From positions 1,922,001 through 1,986,000 of the forward strand of contig CBDDOY010000001.1 in the NCBI GenBank assembly GCA_965232165.1: 64,000 nt of DNA, given 5' to 3'. The stretch is from UBA2779 sp965232165 (lineage in GTDB: Bacteria; Spirochaetota; Spirochaetia; DSM-2461). This document shows positions 34,577-43,469 of this stretch, one piece after another. Both the position numbers and the translations under genes were made by a program. Each line of letters starts with the position of its first letter. Positions within the stretch are counted from its first letter, which is position 1. The notes beneath the pieces are model-generated. The model did not search any database, was not told the origin of the DNA, and saw nothing but the letters and a program-made list of their open reading frames with translations.

Positions 34577-35178
34577 GCGAACTTCTATTGCTCCGCCACG
34601 GAGAGCCGGTCTTGTCCGGCGCCTACATAGGGAGGGGCAGCGATCCGCCGCTCAGCAGACGAGGCAGAACAGATGCGGCCGTTATGGCGAAAACCTTGGA
34701 ACAGAAGGCTCCGGCAGTGATTTACACAAGTCCTCTCAGGCGGGCATGGCAGACCGTCATTCCCTTAGCGCGGCGATTGGGGATACATCCCGTAATTGTC
34801 GAAGGGTTCGCTGAATTGGATTTTGGAAAGTGGGAAGGGATGGATTGGAAAGCCATTCAGGAGCACGATCCTGATACCTGGAACCGCTGGCTGGGCAATC
34901 CATGGCTGGTGTCGCCGCCCGGAGGCGAAACTCTGCAGGAATTGACACATCGTGTGATGATGAGTCTGGAAGTCCTATTGAAAAAAAACGAATCCCATAC
35001 AGTGTTGATATCAACCCATGGCGGGCCCATCCGTGTTATACTGACCCAGGTGTGCAGCCTTTCTCCGGCAAATTTTTGGGCCGCAGACGTGAAATACTTG
35101 AGTCTGTTCAGTTTCCGGCACAGCGGAGGGAGAATTAAACCGAAAATAGGTTCTTCTTCATTAGGGGCTATATTATGA
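34573..35178 (+). CDS. cobC: Alpha-ribazole phosphatase / histidine phosphatase
   Basis: The 201-aa phosphoglycerate-mutase-fold protein has the catalytic LLLLRHGEPVLSGAYIGRG at residues ~4-22, SPLRRAWQT, the acid Glu in LDFGKWEGMDW and the second His in STHGGPIR. Overlapping cobS by 4 bp, it most likely removes phosphate from alpha-ribazole 5'-phosphate in B12 synthesis. The fold alone cannot exclude another phosphate ester. The gcvT gene starts within its stop codon. Confidence 0.88.
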   Translation: MSELLLLRHGEPVLSGAYIGRGSDPPLSRRGRTDAAVMAKTLEQKAPAVIYTSPLRRAWQTVIPLARRLGIHPVIVEGFAELDFGKWEGMDWKAIQEHDPDTWNRWLGNPWLVSPPGGETLQELTHRVMMSLEVLLKKNESHTVLISTHGGPIRVILTQVCSLSPANFWAADVKYLSLFSFRHSGGRIKPKIGSSSLGAIL

Positions 35179-36290
35179 AAGTCACCCCGCTTCATTCCGT
35201 TTACGCCGACAGGGCGGGAACTCGACTTGTGGATTTCAGCGGATGGGAGATGCCCATTCAGTTCGCCGGAGGCATACTCGCCGAACATAATGCCGTCCGC
35301 AGGCATGCCGGTTTATTTGATGTATCTCACATGGGGGAGTTATTCGTTCAGGGCCGGGATTCGGAGGCCTTTCTCGATTATCTGCTGACCAACAGAGTGG
35401 CCCAGGTCGGGCCAGGCCGCTGTCTCTACACGCCGATGTGCAGACAGAACGGCAGTACTGTGGACGATCTTCTGGTCTATGTTCTGGAGCCGTCGAGATA
35501 CCTTCTGGTCGTCAATGCGGCAAACATCGAAAAAGACTATCAGTGGATTCTTTCCGTCCTGGAATCCGGCCGTTGGGAAGCTGAGGTGAACAACGCATCG
35601 GATGAATGGGCATTACTGGCCCTTCAGGGACCAGACAGCCGATGCATCTTACGCAGCTTGACAGTGTCTTTCGATCCCTGCGATCTTGTTTATTACCATC
35701 ATAAAATGGATTGCCGCATCGACAGCATTCCGGTGCTGATCTCTAGAACCGGGTATACAGGGGAGGATGGTTTTGAGTTGTACAGCCGGACGGCGGATGC
35801 CCCGTCCCTCTGGAAGGCGTTGGAAGCAGCCTCTGCCGTACCATGCGGCCTCGGTGCCAGGGATTTGTTGCGTCTGGAGGCGGCTCTTCCTCTCTATGGG
35901 CATGAGTTGACCGATTCCATCAGTCCTTTAGAAGCCGGTCTTGCGCCATTTGTTAAGTTGGACAAAGATGAATTCATCGGAAAGACCGTTTTGCAGTCCC
36001 AGAAGACAGACGGCATACCGCGGCGGGTTTTTGGCCTGGAAATGATCGATGCCGGAGTCGCTAGGGAAGGTTGCGAGGTCTATGCGGCATGCGGCGGCAG
36101 TTCTCAAGCAGAACTCCCTGTCGGCAGCATTACCAGCGGCGGCAAATCACCGGAGCGCGGGGCTTTCATCGCCTTAGCCATCCTCGAAAACTCTGGGCTC
36201 AAGATAGGTGATGCTGTAGAAGTGGATATTCGCGGAAAGAGGAAGAAGGCCCGTATCGTGAAGAAGCCTTTCTATAAACGGATGAGATGA
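35175..36290 (+). CDS. gcvT: Aminomethyltransferase (glycine cleavage T protein)
   Basis: The 371-aa protein starts with the typical TPLHSVYADRAG...FSGWEMPIQF and has GLFDVSHMGELFVQG, LLVVNAANIEKDYQW and TGYTGEDGFELYS, all folate-binding hallmarks of GcvT. It transfers the methylene group from the lipoyl arm of GcvH to tetrahydrofolate, releasing ammonia. It overlaps cobC by 4 bp and is 177 bp ahead of gcvH. No glycine riboswitch was recognised in that gap. Confidence 0.95.
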   Translation: MKVTPLHSVYADRAGTRLVDFSGWEMPIQFAGGILAEHNAVRRHAGLFDVSHMGELFVQGRDSEAFLDYLLTNRVAQVGPGRCLYTPMCRQNGSTVDDLLVYVLEPSRYLLVVNAANIEKDYQWILSVLESGRWEAEVNNASDEWALLALQGPDSRCILRSLTVSFDPCDLVYYHHKMDCRIDSIPVLISRTGYTGEDGFELYSRTADAPSLWKALEAASAVPCGLGARDLLRLEAALPLYGHELTDSISPLEAGLAPFVKLDKDEFIGKTVLQSQKTDGIPRRVFGLEMIDAGVAREGCEVYAACGGSSQAELPVGSITSGGKSPERGAFIALAILENSGLKIGDAVEVDIRGKRKKARIVKKPFYKRMR

Positions 36291-36467
36291 TTTGTCTCGT
36301 GAAGTAAGGAGCCGGTCTGTCCAAATAAGCGGATTAGGCCGGAAAGCAAGGTTCGGGGAGATGCTGAAACAAGTGTGATCATCTGTAATCAAGGAATTCG
36401 GTTTTTCCGTTTCCCTTGAGTATGCAGATATAAGGACCGTCTGATAAACTCTAATGAGGAGAATGTT

Positions 36468-36851
36468 GTGGAAGTAAAAAAAGGATTGATCTACACGGAA
36501 ACCCATGAATGGATTCTTGTAGAAAAGGGCCAGGCGTCCGTTGGAATCAGTGACTATGCCCAAGAGGCTTTAGGGGACATCGTTTATGTCGAGGTTCCGG
36601 AAGTCGGGATCAAGGTGTCAAAGGGTGATGAAGTCATGAATATCGAGTCGGTGAAGGTGGCCGAAGGCGTATATGCTCCCGCATCCGGGACGGTAGTTGA
36701 TATCAACGACAGTCTCGAAGGGCAGCCCGAGAAACTGAATGAGGACCCATACGGCACATTCATCTATGTAATAGAGATGACCGATCCTTCCGAACTCGAT
36801 GGATACATGGATGCAGATGCCTATCAGGCATTCATTGAATCCAAGGATTAG
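36468..36851 (+). CDS. gcvH: Glycine cleavage system H protein
   Basis: The 127-aa lipoyl carrier has THEWILVEKGQASVGISDYA at the N-terminus and the lipoylation site NIESVKVAEGVYAP with its Lys at about residue 63. It shuttles the aminomethyl intermediate between P, T and L proteins. GTG start with GAGGAG six bases upstream. The gap before it (36291-36467) contains no other gene. Confidence 0.95.
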   Translation: MEVKKGLIYTETHEWILVEKGQASVGISDYAQEALGDIVYVEVPEVGIKVSKGDEVMNIESVKVAEGVYAPASGTVVDINDSLEGQPEKLNEDPYGTFIYVIEMTDPSELDGYMDADAYQAFIESKD

Positions 36852-36873
36852 GAGGCGGCTTTCAGGAGGAAAT

Positions 36874-38226
36874 ATGTTTGCCTATTTGCCTCAATCCGAT
36901 GAAGAAATCCGCCGGATGCTCGCCGACATTGGGGTCGATTCCATTGACGATCTGTTTTCTGATATCCCCGTAGATTTGAGATTGAAAAAACCCCTGGATT
37001 TGCAGAAAGCCAAGGCGGAGTATGAGGTGCAGCAGCGCCTCAGTGCATTGGCCCAGGCAAACAAGGTGCGGACGCTGTTTGCCGGCGCCGGTCAGTACGA
37101 TCACATCATCCCCGCAGCGGTGAACTATCTGGCCGGCCGTGCCGAATTCGTTACCGCCTATACGCCCTACCAGCCGGAGTTGTCCCAGGGCATCCTTCAG
37201 GCTTTGTTCGAATTTCAGTCGTGTATTGCCGAGATCACCGGCCTGCCGGTATCCAATGCTTCCCTTTATGATGGCTTTACCGCAGCGGCCGAGGCCTGTG
37301 TCATGGCGCTGAACAGCCGCCGCAATTCGCATGTGCTTCTCATTGCAGGGACGGTACATCCCTACACCCTCATGGTTTTGCATAGTTTTTTTGGTGACCT
37401 TGACGTGGATATTCACATCATGGCCGAGGCCGGCGGACGTGTAGAATTGTCCGCCCTTAAACGCATGATCAAGGAACACGGTGAGAATCTAGCCTGCGTA
37501 CTCGTTCAGACACCGAACATCTACGGCGCATTGGAGAACCTCACCGGCTGGGCAGATGCGGTGCACGAAGCCGGTGGGCGGCTCATCATATCGGCCCATC
37601 CGCTCTCCCTTGGGCATCTGGCCTCGCCAAAGGACTGGGGCGCGGACATCGCCGTGGGCGACACACAGAGTCTCGGCCTGCCTCCATACTTCGGCGGACC
37701 ATCGGCGGGCTACATCGCATGTGAAGAAGACCTGATGCGCCGAATGCCTGGGCGCATCGTCGGAGAATCGGTCGATGCTGACGGCAAACGATGTTTTGTA
37801 CTCACCCTTCAGGCCCGGGAGCAGCATATCAAACGGGAAAGGGCCACAAGCAACATTTGTTCCAACCAAGCTCTCGCCGCCGTGGCCAACACTGTTTATC
37901 TCGCCCTCCTGGGAGCGAAAGGATTCGCCGAAGTTTCAAGGCTGAATATCAATGGTTCCGAAACCCTTCGCCTCAAGCTTTGCAGAGAGTTGGGACTGAG
38001 CGAATACGGCGGCGGACCTTATTTCAACGAGTTCACTCTTGAGATTCCGGTTGAGCGCCGCCGATGGGATGCCGTCTTCGAGAAGCATGATTTCGTCTCG
38101 GGTGTTTGGCTGTCGGACCTCAATGAATCCTTTCCTAAGAACCTGCTCGCCGTGGCGGTTACAGAGAAGCGCAGCAGGGAGGAATTGGACAGATACACAG
38201 AATATGCGGCGGAGGCTTTGAGATGA
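36874..38226 (+). CDS. gcvPA: Glycine dehydrogenase (decarboxylating) subunit 1
   Basis: The 450-aa N-terminal half of the split P protein has AYLPQSDEEIRRMLADIGV at the start, FAGAGQYDHIIPAAVNYLA and VTAYTPYQPELSQGILQAL as in GcvPA. Together with GcvPB it decarboxylates glycine and loads the remainder onto GcvH. ATG 36874 has AGGAGGA directly upstream. A frame extending back into gcvH is not real. The split P protein is common in spirochaetes, Firmicutes and Thermotogae. Confidence 0.95.
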   Translation: MFAYLPQSDEEIRRMLADIGVDSIDDLFSDIPVDLRLKKPLDLQKAKAEYEVQQRLSALAQANKVRTLFAGAGQYDHIIPAAVNYLAGRAEFVTAYTPYQPELSQGILQALFEFQSCIAEITGLPVSNASLYDGFTAAAEACVMALNSRRNSHVLLIAGTVHPYTLMVLHSFFGDLDVDIHIMAEAGGRVELSALKRMIKEHGENLACVLVQTPNIYGALENLTGWADAVHEAGGRLIISAHPLSLGHLASPKDWGADIAVGDTQSLGLPPYFGGPSAGYIACEEDLMRRMPGRIVGESVDADGKRCFVLTLQAREQHIKRERATSNICSNQALAAVANTVYLALLGAKGFAEVSRLNINGSETLRLKLCRELGLSEYGGGPYFNEFTLEIPVERRRWDAVFEKHDFVSGVWLSDLNESFPKNLLAVAVTEKRSREELDRYTEYAAEALR

Positions 38227-39692
38227 GCACTGAACATTTAGAGAAGACCCTGTTTGAATCCTCCCGGCCGGACGCTCCGGGTTACCGTTTTCCGGCAGGA
38301 GACGGCATGGCCTCGGCGGAAATTCCGATTTCTTTCAGGCGGAAGGCTTCGGCCAATCTTCCCGAGAAGAGCGAGATCGAGGTGGTGCGGCATTACACCA
38401 ATCTCTCTCAACGGAATTTCGCCGTCGATCTGGGATTCTATCCCTTAGGCTCCTGTACGATGAAGTACAATCCCAAACTGAATGAGGCCGCCGCCGCCCA
38501 GCCGGGCTTCTGTAAACTTCATCCCATGCAGCGAGACGATGAAGTCCGAGGGATTCTGGAGCTTTCCGGAAATCTGCTCAATGACCTGTGCCGGATCACC
38601 GGTATGGCCGGCGGGACACTCCAGCCATTGGCGGGCGCCCATGGGGAGTTCGTCGGAATGAAACTGTTTCGGGCCGCGTTTCGGGCCAGGGGAGCAGAAC
38701 GGCGCATCAGACTTCTCGTGCCGGACAGTTCTCATGGCACTAATCCGGCCAGTGCCCATTTGGCAGGCTTTGAGGTCGTCACCATCCCTTCCGGGGCAGA
38801 CGGACTTATCGCCCCGGCCGTGTTGGATCCTTATCTTGATGATCGGCTGGCCGGAATCATGCTCACCAATCCCAGCACCTTGGGACTGTTTGAAACCCGG
38901 ATAGGGGAAGTGTCTGAAAAAATTCATGGTGCAGGAGGACTGCTCTACTATGACGGCGCTAATCTCAATGCGGTGATGGGCAAGGTCAGACCAGGTGATA
39001 TGGGTTTCGATGTGATACATATCAATCTCCATAAAACCTTCTCCACCCCTCATGGCGGCGGCGGCCCCGGTGCCGGACCCGTCCTTGTCAAGAAGAATCT
39101 GCTTCCTTTCCTTCCCGTCCCGGTGCTAGTGAAAAAAGATCGGTACTGGGTGCGCGATTGGGACTTGCCTCAAACAATCGGCAAGGTATCTGGCTGGTAC
39201 GGCAATACGGGAGTCCTCGTTCGCGCCTATGCCTATCTGCTGTCCATGGGGAGTGACGGCCTTCAGAGGGTGTCGGAAATGGCGGTGTTAAATGCTAATT
39301 ACCTCCATTCAGCCTTAAGCCGCTTCCTAGATGCCCCCTATCCTGGGCCCTGCAAGCATGAATTTGTCGTCTCGGCCAAGTCCTTGAAAGAGAAAACCGG
39401 TGTAACGGCTGCGGATGTGGCCAAGGCTCTTATCGAACATGGCATACATCCCCCCACGGTATATTTCCCGCTCATCGTTCCCGAATGCCTGATGATTGAA
39501 CCCACCGAGACGGAAACGAAGGACACTCTGGACAACTTCATCGCCGTGATGAAAAGCATTATCGCCCTGTCCTATGAAAATCCCGAGGCTCTTCATTCTA
39601 TGCCCTTGAGCACGGCGGTGAGGCGGGTTGACGAGGTGCATGCCGCCCGGAAACCGGTGCTCTCCCACATGATGAAATCCCATGGAAAATAG
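38223..39692 (+). CDS. gcvPB: Glycine dehydrogenase (decarboxylating) subunit 2
   Basis: The 489-aa pyridoxal-phosphate subunit has the cofactor lysine in HINLHKTFSTPHGGGGPG (~residue 270), and SHGTNPASAHLAGFEVV, PSTLGLFE and the FYPLGSCTMKYNPK motif are typical. It overlaps gcvPA by 4 bp. The system is complete here except for the lipoamide dehydrogenase. Confidence 0.95.
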   Translation: MSTEHLEKTLFESSRPDAPGYRFPAGDGMASAEIPISFRRKASANLPEKSEIEVVRHYTNLSQRNFAVDLGFYPLGSCTMKYNPKLNEAAAAQPGFCKLHPMQRDDEVRGILELSGNLLNDLCRITGMAGGTLQPLAGAHGEFVGMKLFRAAFRARGAERRIRLLVPDSSHGTNPASAHLAGFEVVTIPSGADGLIAPAVLDPYLDDRLAGIMLTNPSTLGLFETRIGEVSEKIHGAGGLLYYDGANLNAVMGKVRPGDMGFDVIHINLHKTFSTPHGGGGPGAGPVLVKKNLLPFLPVPVLVKKDRYWVRDWDLPQTIGKVSGWYGNTGVLVRAYAYLLSMGSDGLQRVSEMAVLNANYLHSALSRFLDAPYPGPCKHEFVVSAKSLKEKTGVTAADVAKALIEHGIHPPTVYFPLIVPECLMIEPTETETKDTLDNFIAVMKSIIALSYENPEALHSMPLSTAVRRVDEVHAARKPVLSHMMKSHGK

Positions 39693-40014
39693 AAAGGAAA
39701 ACTGGAGGTATTTCGTCAGCAAATACCCCGAGATACACAAAGCCTATCATGCTTTTGGAAAGGCTCTTGAGGAAGACGGCGGCCCATTGGAGGGCAAGGT
39801 CTGTGCCCTGGTGAAGATAGGCGTTGCGGTAGCCAGTCAATTCGATTATGCCCTGCGCAGCCACATTGAAAAGGCCCTGAGAACCGGCTGCTCTGAAGAG
39901 GAGATTGAGCACGCCATTCTGCTCACGGCCGGCACCGCCGGATTTCCGAGAATGATGGCGGCACTGTCAATTTACAGAGAAGAAATTAAGGGCACCTCTA
40001 AAAAACAGCTTTAG
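39682..40014 (+). CDS. Carboxymuconolactone decarboxylase-family protein with repeat-encoded tail
   Basis: The 110-aa helical protein of the CMD/AhpD-like family contains KVCALVKIGVAVASQFDYAL and GCSEEEIEHAILLTAGTAGF. The CxxC redox pair of AhpD is absent (the usual site reads FDYALRSH), so peroxidase-type activity is unlikely. It overlaps gcvPB by 11 bp. The last residues GTSKKQL and the stop codon come from family A copy 7, so the original C-terminus has been replaced. Confidence 0.75.
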   Translation: MENRKENWRYFVSKYPEIHKAYHAFGKALEEDGGPLEGKVCALVKIGVAVASQFDYALRSHIEKALRTGCSEEEIEHAILLTAGTAGFPRMMAALSIYREEIKGTSKKQL

Positions 40015-40151
40015 GAAATTGACGAAGAGATTTTTTGTCGATACAAGGCGGCAAAAGCTCAAGCGCAGCAGGGCTTAGTTGAGTATTTTGACAACGCAGT
40101 AGCGGCGGAAAAGATCGAGTCAAGAACTAAACGGGTTTTTTAGAGGTGCCC
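39990..40151 (+). repeat. Repeat family A (MITE), copy 7
   Basis: This 162-bp copy is flanked by TTAA on both sides, a perfect 4-bp target duplication. It entered the 3' end of the preceding gene, supplying GGC ACC TCT AAA AAA CAG CTT and a TAG stop. Confidence 0.96.
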
Positions 40152-40213
40152 TTAAGAAGCTGCAAGGGGGCTCGTGATTTATTACATAAGTGTGCGGGCC
40201 GATAATCTATAGT

Positions 40214-40798
40214 ATGAAATTCCGTCTCATTCCTTGCCTGGCTGTTCTTTTTTGTCTTCCGGCGTACTCCTGGAACCAAACCGGCGTCGCCTCCTGGTAC
40301 GGCGGCATCTTTCATGGCCGATTGACCGCTAACGGCGAGATTTATGATACCTATGGCTATACCTGTGCTCATAAAACACTGCCTTTCGGCACCATACTTG
40401 CTGTGAAGAACCTTAAGAATGACAAAGTGGTTCGAGTCAGGGTGAACGACCGGGGACCCTTCACCGATGATCGTATAATCGATTTAACCTATGCCGCTGC
40501 TAAGGAATTGGATATGATTCGCGATGGGACAGCCAAGGTGTATATCGAGGCGGTGGACGGGGAACTCCCGAAAATGCGTTTCAAGGTGCGGATCGGGGCC
40601 TGGAGAGATTTGGAGAATGCCGACCAACACCGAAAACGTCTGGAGGACGCGGGGCTGAGACCGAAAGCCGAGCTGAGCGATAGCGGCATCACCAGCCTGT
40701 CTATGAACGAGGTTTTGGAGGCCGATGTCGTTGAATTGGTGGCCCTGCTGGAGTCTATGGGTTATGCCGATCTTCTTATCACCCAGGTTATGCATTAG
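40214..40798 (+). CDS. rlpA: RlpA-like septal/cell-wall protein with double-psi beta-barrel
   Basis: The 194-aa protein has a signal peptide (residues ~1-20), the RlpA domain with GVASWYGGIFHGRLTANGE, HKTLPFGTILAV, and VRVNDRGPFTDDRIIDLTYAAA (catalytic Asp region), followed by a shorter segment resembling a SPOR domain (FKVRIGAWRDLENADQHRKR). RlpA proteins cleave denuded peptidoglycan strands. ATG 40214 gives a proper signal peptide, whereas ATG 40190 does not. It overlaps the convergent HAD gene by 11 bp. Confidence 0.87.
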   Translation: MKFRLIPCLAVLFCLPAYSWNQTGVASWYGGIFHGRLTANGEIYDTYGYTCAHKTLPFGTILAVKNLKNDKVVRVRVNDRGPFTDDRIIDLTYAAAKELDMIRDGTAKVYIEAVDGELPKMRFKVRIGAWRDLENADQHRKRLEDAGLRPKAELSDSGITSLSMNEVLEADVVELVALLESMGYADLLITQVMH

Positions 40799-41675
40799 GG
40801 TGCCCATTAGTAAACATCTTTAACGCCTCCTCAGCCGCGGCCGTGAAGCCGCCCCTGTTCGCTGGCGGTAACACCTTGTAGTGATGGGCGAGTTCCTCGG
40901 GCGCTCCTTCCACTGTACATCCATACCCCGCCCAGGCTAGCATTGATTCATCATTGTGGTCGTTCCCCAGGGCGAGCACCCTCTGCCTTGGTATGGCCTT
41001 CCTGCGGCAATAGCTCTTAAGGGCCGTACCCTTGTTCAGACCGGCCGGGAATATCTCAAGCCAAGTCGAACGATGATCCAGGGGAGAAGTGCTGCGGAAC
41101 ACCGACCATGCTGAGAGACGATTGAGCAATGAGTGCGGAATCTCCAGGTTGGCGGGCCGTATCATCAATATCTGGGTGGCATCACCGGGTTCATGGCTGT
41201 CTCTTCTGGCCCATTGCCGGTAGAGGGCCATCCGGGTATCGAAGTCTGGGTTGTCTGCGGCGGGTCTGTGCCGTCTGTAGCGGAAACAATGGGTGTCGGG
41301 GATGGGGTCTAGGATGCAGTAATCCTCACCGGCCTGAGCAAGGATTTGCCGAATTTTCAGCACATCAGGGGCGCCCATCCTGCCGCATTCCTGGGGAAGA
41401 TCGGCCTTGTCCTCCCAAAGCCCGGCCCCGGAGGAAAAGATAACAGCATCGGCGACCTCCCACAGCCTGTGCACGTGCAGCAAAGACCTGTAATTCCTTC
41501 CGGTAACCACCAGGATGGAGATGCCGGAGGCCTTAATCCGTCTGGCCGCATCCAAGGCCGAATTAGCTATGATTCCATTCACGGCAAGCGTCTCGTCGAG
41601 ATCCGTGGCCAGCAGCCCCAGCGGGGAATGAGCGATCACAGGATGAGTATACGGGGCATTTCTAAAAACATCCAT
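40788..41675 (-). CDS. HAD-superfamily phosphatase, Cof type (class IIB)
   Basis: The 295-aa protein has the nucleophile motif LLATDLDETLAVNG (~residue 20), motif II ILVVTGRN, Lys in GLNKGTALKSYC and metal motif LALGNDHNDESMLAWAGYG. It is probably a sugar-phosphate phosphatase. The start is uncertain: ATG 41705 and 41675 and a GTG slightly downstream are possible, none with a good ribosome binding site. The codons from 41675 lie in a family A-like remnant, so the N-terminal ~9 residues are repeat-derived. Confidence 0.8.
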   Translation of the reverse strand: MDVFRNAPYTHPVIAHSPLGLLATDLDETLAVNGIIANSALDAARRIKASGISILVVTGRNYRSLLHVHRLWEVADAVIFSSGAGLWEDKADLPQECGRMGAPDVLKIRQILAQAGEDYCILDPIPDTHCFRYRRHRPAADNPDFDTRMALYRQWARRDSHEPGDATQILMIRPANLEIPHSLLNRLSAWSVFRSTSPLDHRSTWLEIFPAGLNKGTALKSYCRRKAIPRQRVLALGNDHNDESMLAWAGYGCTVEGAPEELAHHYKVLPPANRGGFTAAAEEALKMFTNGHPNA

Positions 41676-41678
41676 TCC
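41653..41678 (-). repeat. Repeat family A-related end fragment at a gene start
   Basis: GGGGCATTTCTAAAAACATC followed by CATTCC resembles the family A end and closely matches the fragment at 55938. It lies over the start codon region of the HAD gene. Confidence 0.5.
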
Positions 41679-41867
41679 GTTTCTGGTTTGATTTTTCAGT
41701 GCCATTGCAGCATCGGCAAAATGCTTTCATTGCTGCCGTTGTAATCAGCGATAATGGAAAATGGACTGCCAAAGAGGATGTGGAGTTGATATTGAAGCCA
41801 TTTCATGCCCCTCTCCAATCATTTTTGCCTATTCAAGTGTGCTATAGATTTCAAAAACTGATATTTG

Positions 41868-41945
41868 GGTGCAACCCCTCGGGTCAGGCTTTTCGCTCCA
41901 ATGCCTTAATCCGGCTGCCCCCCGGCTCAATCGCCGGGAGAGGGA
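41868..41945 (-). repeat. Repeat family B, partial copy
   Basis: The reverse strand carries CGGCGATTGAGCCGGGG, GGCAGCCGG, AAGGCATTGGAGCG and GACCCGAGGGGTTGCACC, matching the 3' two-thirds of family B. The 5' arm is replaced by low-complexity purine-rich sequence (about 41934-41975). Confidence 0.65.
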
Positions 41946-42038
41946 GGAAGGAGAGAGAGGGAAGAGGGGAGAATTGCGCCGCTTCGGATGCCTGAATCCC
42001 GGCGCAGGCGTTGGAATTTTCAACCGTCTGCCTGCAAC

Positions 42039-42416
42039 TCACAGGCAGATAATACCGCCGGAATTATCAATCCTCTTACACCGAAGCCAAAGTTTATCAA
42101 TTTCCGCCTGGGTCAATCCGGTTGTCTTGCAGATTATATCGGCGGCAACACCGGCTTTCTTCATCCCTTTGGCGGCTTGGTATAAGCCTTCCTGTCGGCC
42201 CAACTGTTGTCCCTCTTTCCATGCCTGCTTAAGTTTCGGTCTGACGAGTTCTGTCACATCGGCAACGGCTCCCATGTTCTCAAAGAGTCCCATTCTCATT
42301 TTGTACCCTGACAGCAATTTGTCAATTATCTCCTGGGGATAATTGGCACTCTGTATCCCTGCCAATTTCTCGGCAGAATTCGGATAAGAATATTCCGGCA
42401 GGGCCAGAAATATCAA
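42039..42416 (-). pseudogene. Rpn-type PD-(D/E)XK nuclease/transposase, C-terminal half, cut by a MITE
   Basis: The reverse strand gives GQQLGRQEGLYQAAKGMKKA and ICKTTGLTQAEIDKLWL, the repetitive C-terminal end of Rpn (recombination-promoting nuclease/putative transposase) proteins. The frame enters family A copy 8 at 42417 and has no start of its own. The upstream half of a similar gene lies beyond the repeat. Confidence 0.7.
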
Positions 42417-42578
42417 GGGCACCTCTAAAAAACAGCTTTAAAAAATTGACGAAGAAATTTTTTGTCGATACAAGGCGGCAGAAGCTCAAGCGTAGCTTAA
42501 GCTTAGTTGAGTATTTTGACAACGCAGTAGCGGCAGAAAAGATCGAGTCAAGAACTAAATGGGTTTTTAGAGGTGCCC
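42417..42578 (+). repeat. Repeat family A (MITE), copy 8
   Basis: This 162-bp copy has flanks TCAA and TCTA (3 of 4 match). It separates two fragments that both fit an Rpn-type gene on the reverse strand. Confidence 0.93.
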
Positions 42579-42579
42579 T

Positions 42580-42834
42580 CTAACTGATCAGATTGTAGCG
42601 TCTGAAGCAGTTAGAAATCATGAAATCACTGGCGGCTGCTGAGCCTTCCCCGATGACGATGGCATCCAGTTTTTTAGGAAAATGCAGCATCTCGTGTTCT
42701 GATTCAACACGGCAGCCGCAGACACCCAGGAACTCACGCAACTGGAACTTGAAGAAGTGATCAAGGGTGATCTTGATCCTGGCAAGTGCAGGAGACTTTT
42801 CCACAGAATAAATTGTAGCAGATTTGTCCTGCAA
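42580..42834 (-). pseudogene. N-terminal fragment, probably of the same Rpn-type gene
   Basis: The reverse frame includes DHFFKFQLREFLGVCGCRVE and KKLDAIVIGEG, ending FRRYNLIS. The pattern (leucine-rich start, 'KLDAIVI', 'FRRYN') resembles the N-terminal nuclease half of Rpn/PDDEXK-transposase proteins. The catalytic block is degraded. A stop occurs right before the repeat. Confidence 0.45.
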
Positions 42835-43101
42835 AACACCATAACAGCTATGATATTTTCTGAAATAATGGTTCCTCTACAAAAGAGCTTCTGCTGCTCC
42901 GGCAGGGGCGGCTCAGGGGAAATACAGTGTCTCCAACCTTGTCTCGATTTAAAGCAATGACCCCTTCCCTCAGTCATCGCTCCTGAAGAGTCATTAATTC
43001 ATTTCTGTAGAGAGATATATATTCAATTCACCCCATTGCCCTAATCCCGATGAGGGAACACTGTATACTGGCTGGATTTAACAGTCGTCTTCGTAAGTGT
43101 C
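42835..43101. other. Intergenic stretch without a recognisable gene
   Basis: No convincing frame on either strand. A TATACT box at 43064-43069 could be a -10 element for the aconitase transcript, but no -35 with normal spacing was found. Confidence 0.3.
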
Positions 43102-43191
43102 TGTGTATGTTTCCACAGCACCCAGCCAATGTGCCGTAACTTAAAAAACTGTGTATGTTTGCACCCAGCCAATGTGCCGTAACTTAAAAAA
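43102..43191. repeat. Two-unit imperfect direct repeat (48 + 42 bp)
   Basis: TGTGTATGTTT and CACCCAGCCAATGTGCCGTA followed by ACTTAAAAAAC occur twice in tandem, the first unit with 6 extra bases (CCACAG in place of G). The next bases, CCAATATTTGGCGC, look like the reverse of the family B 3' edge. Confidence 0.8.
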
Positions 43192-43224
43192 CCAATATTT
43201 GGCGCAGAATTCAAAAATCAAAAA

Positions 43225-43422
43225 TCACAATTCAAGGCTCATAATTCTGCCATGTTCCTCCGCTTTGTATGGGGACAAGTGTGCGGCGAGAAATTCACCA
43301 GATTCCAAATGAAGCTTCATTGAGGCGCCCTCAAGGGATAGCTTTTTGAGTTGTATTCTTTCGTAGGACACGTGGTATGCTTCGGTCAGGCTATAAAACG
43401 AGCAATTCCCGTCTTGAAGCAA
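43225..43422 (-). CDS. Uncertain short reverse frame
   Basis: The frame is open for 65 codons from a TTG and includes KLSLEGASMKLHLESGEFLA. It looks moderately protein-like, but there is no ribosome binding site or recognised family. It may be the tail of a lost gene. It lies divergent to acnA. Confidence 0.2.
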   Translation of the reverse strand: MLQDGNCSFYSLTEAYHVSYERIQLKKLSLEGASMKLHLESGEFLAAHLSPYKAEEHGRIMSLEL

Positions 43423-43469
43423 AGCCCTTTCTTCGTTATTATAAGATATCTTAGTTCAAAGAGGTCCCT

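Noticed and set aside
36291..36467. Glycine riboswitch before gcvH
   Set aside because: No recognisable conserved core or tandem aptamer. The position is inside the operon.
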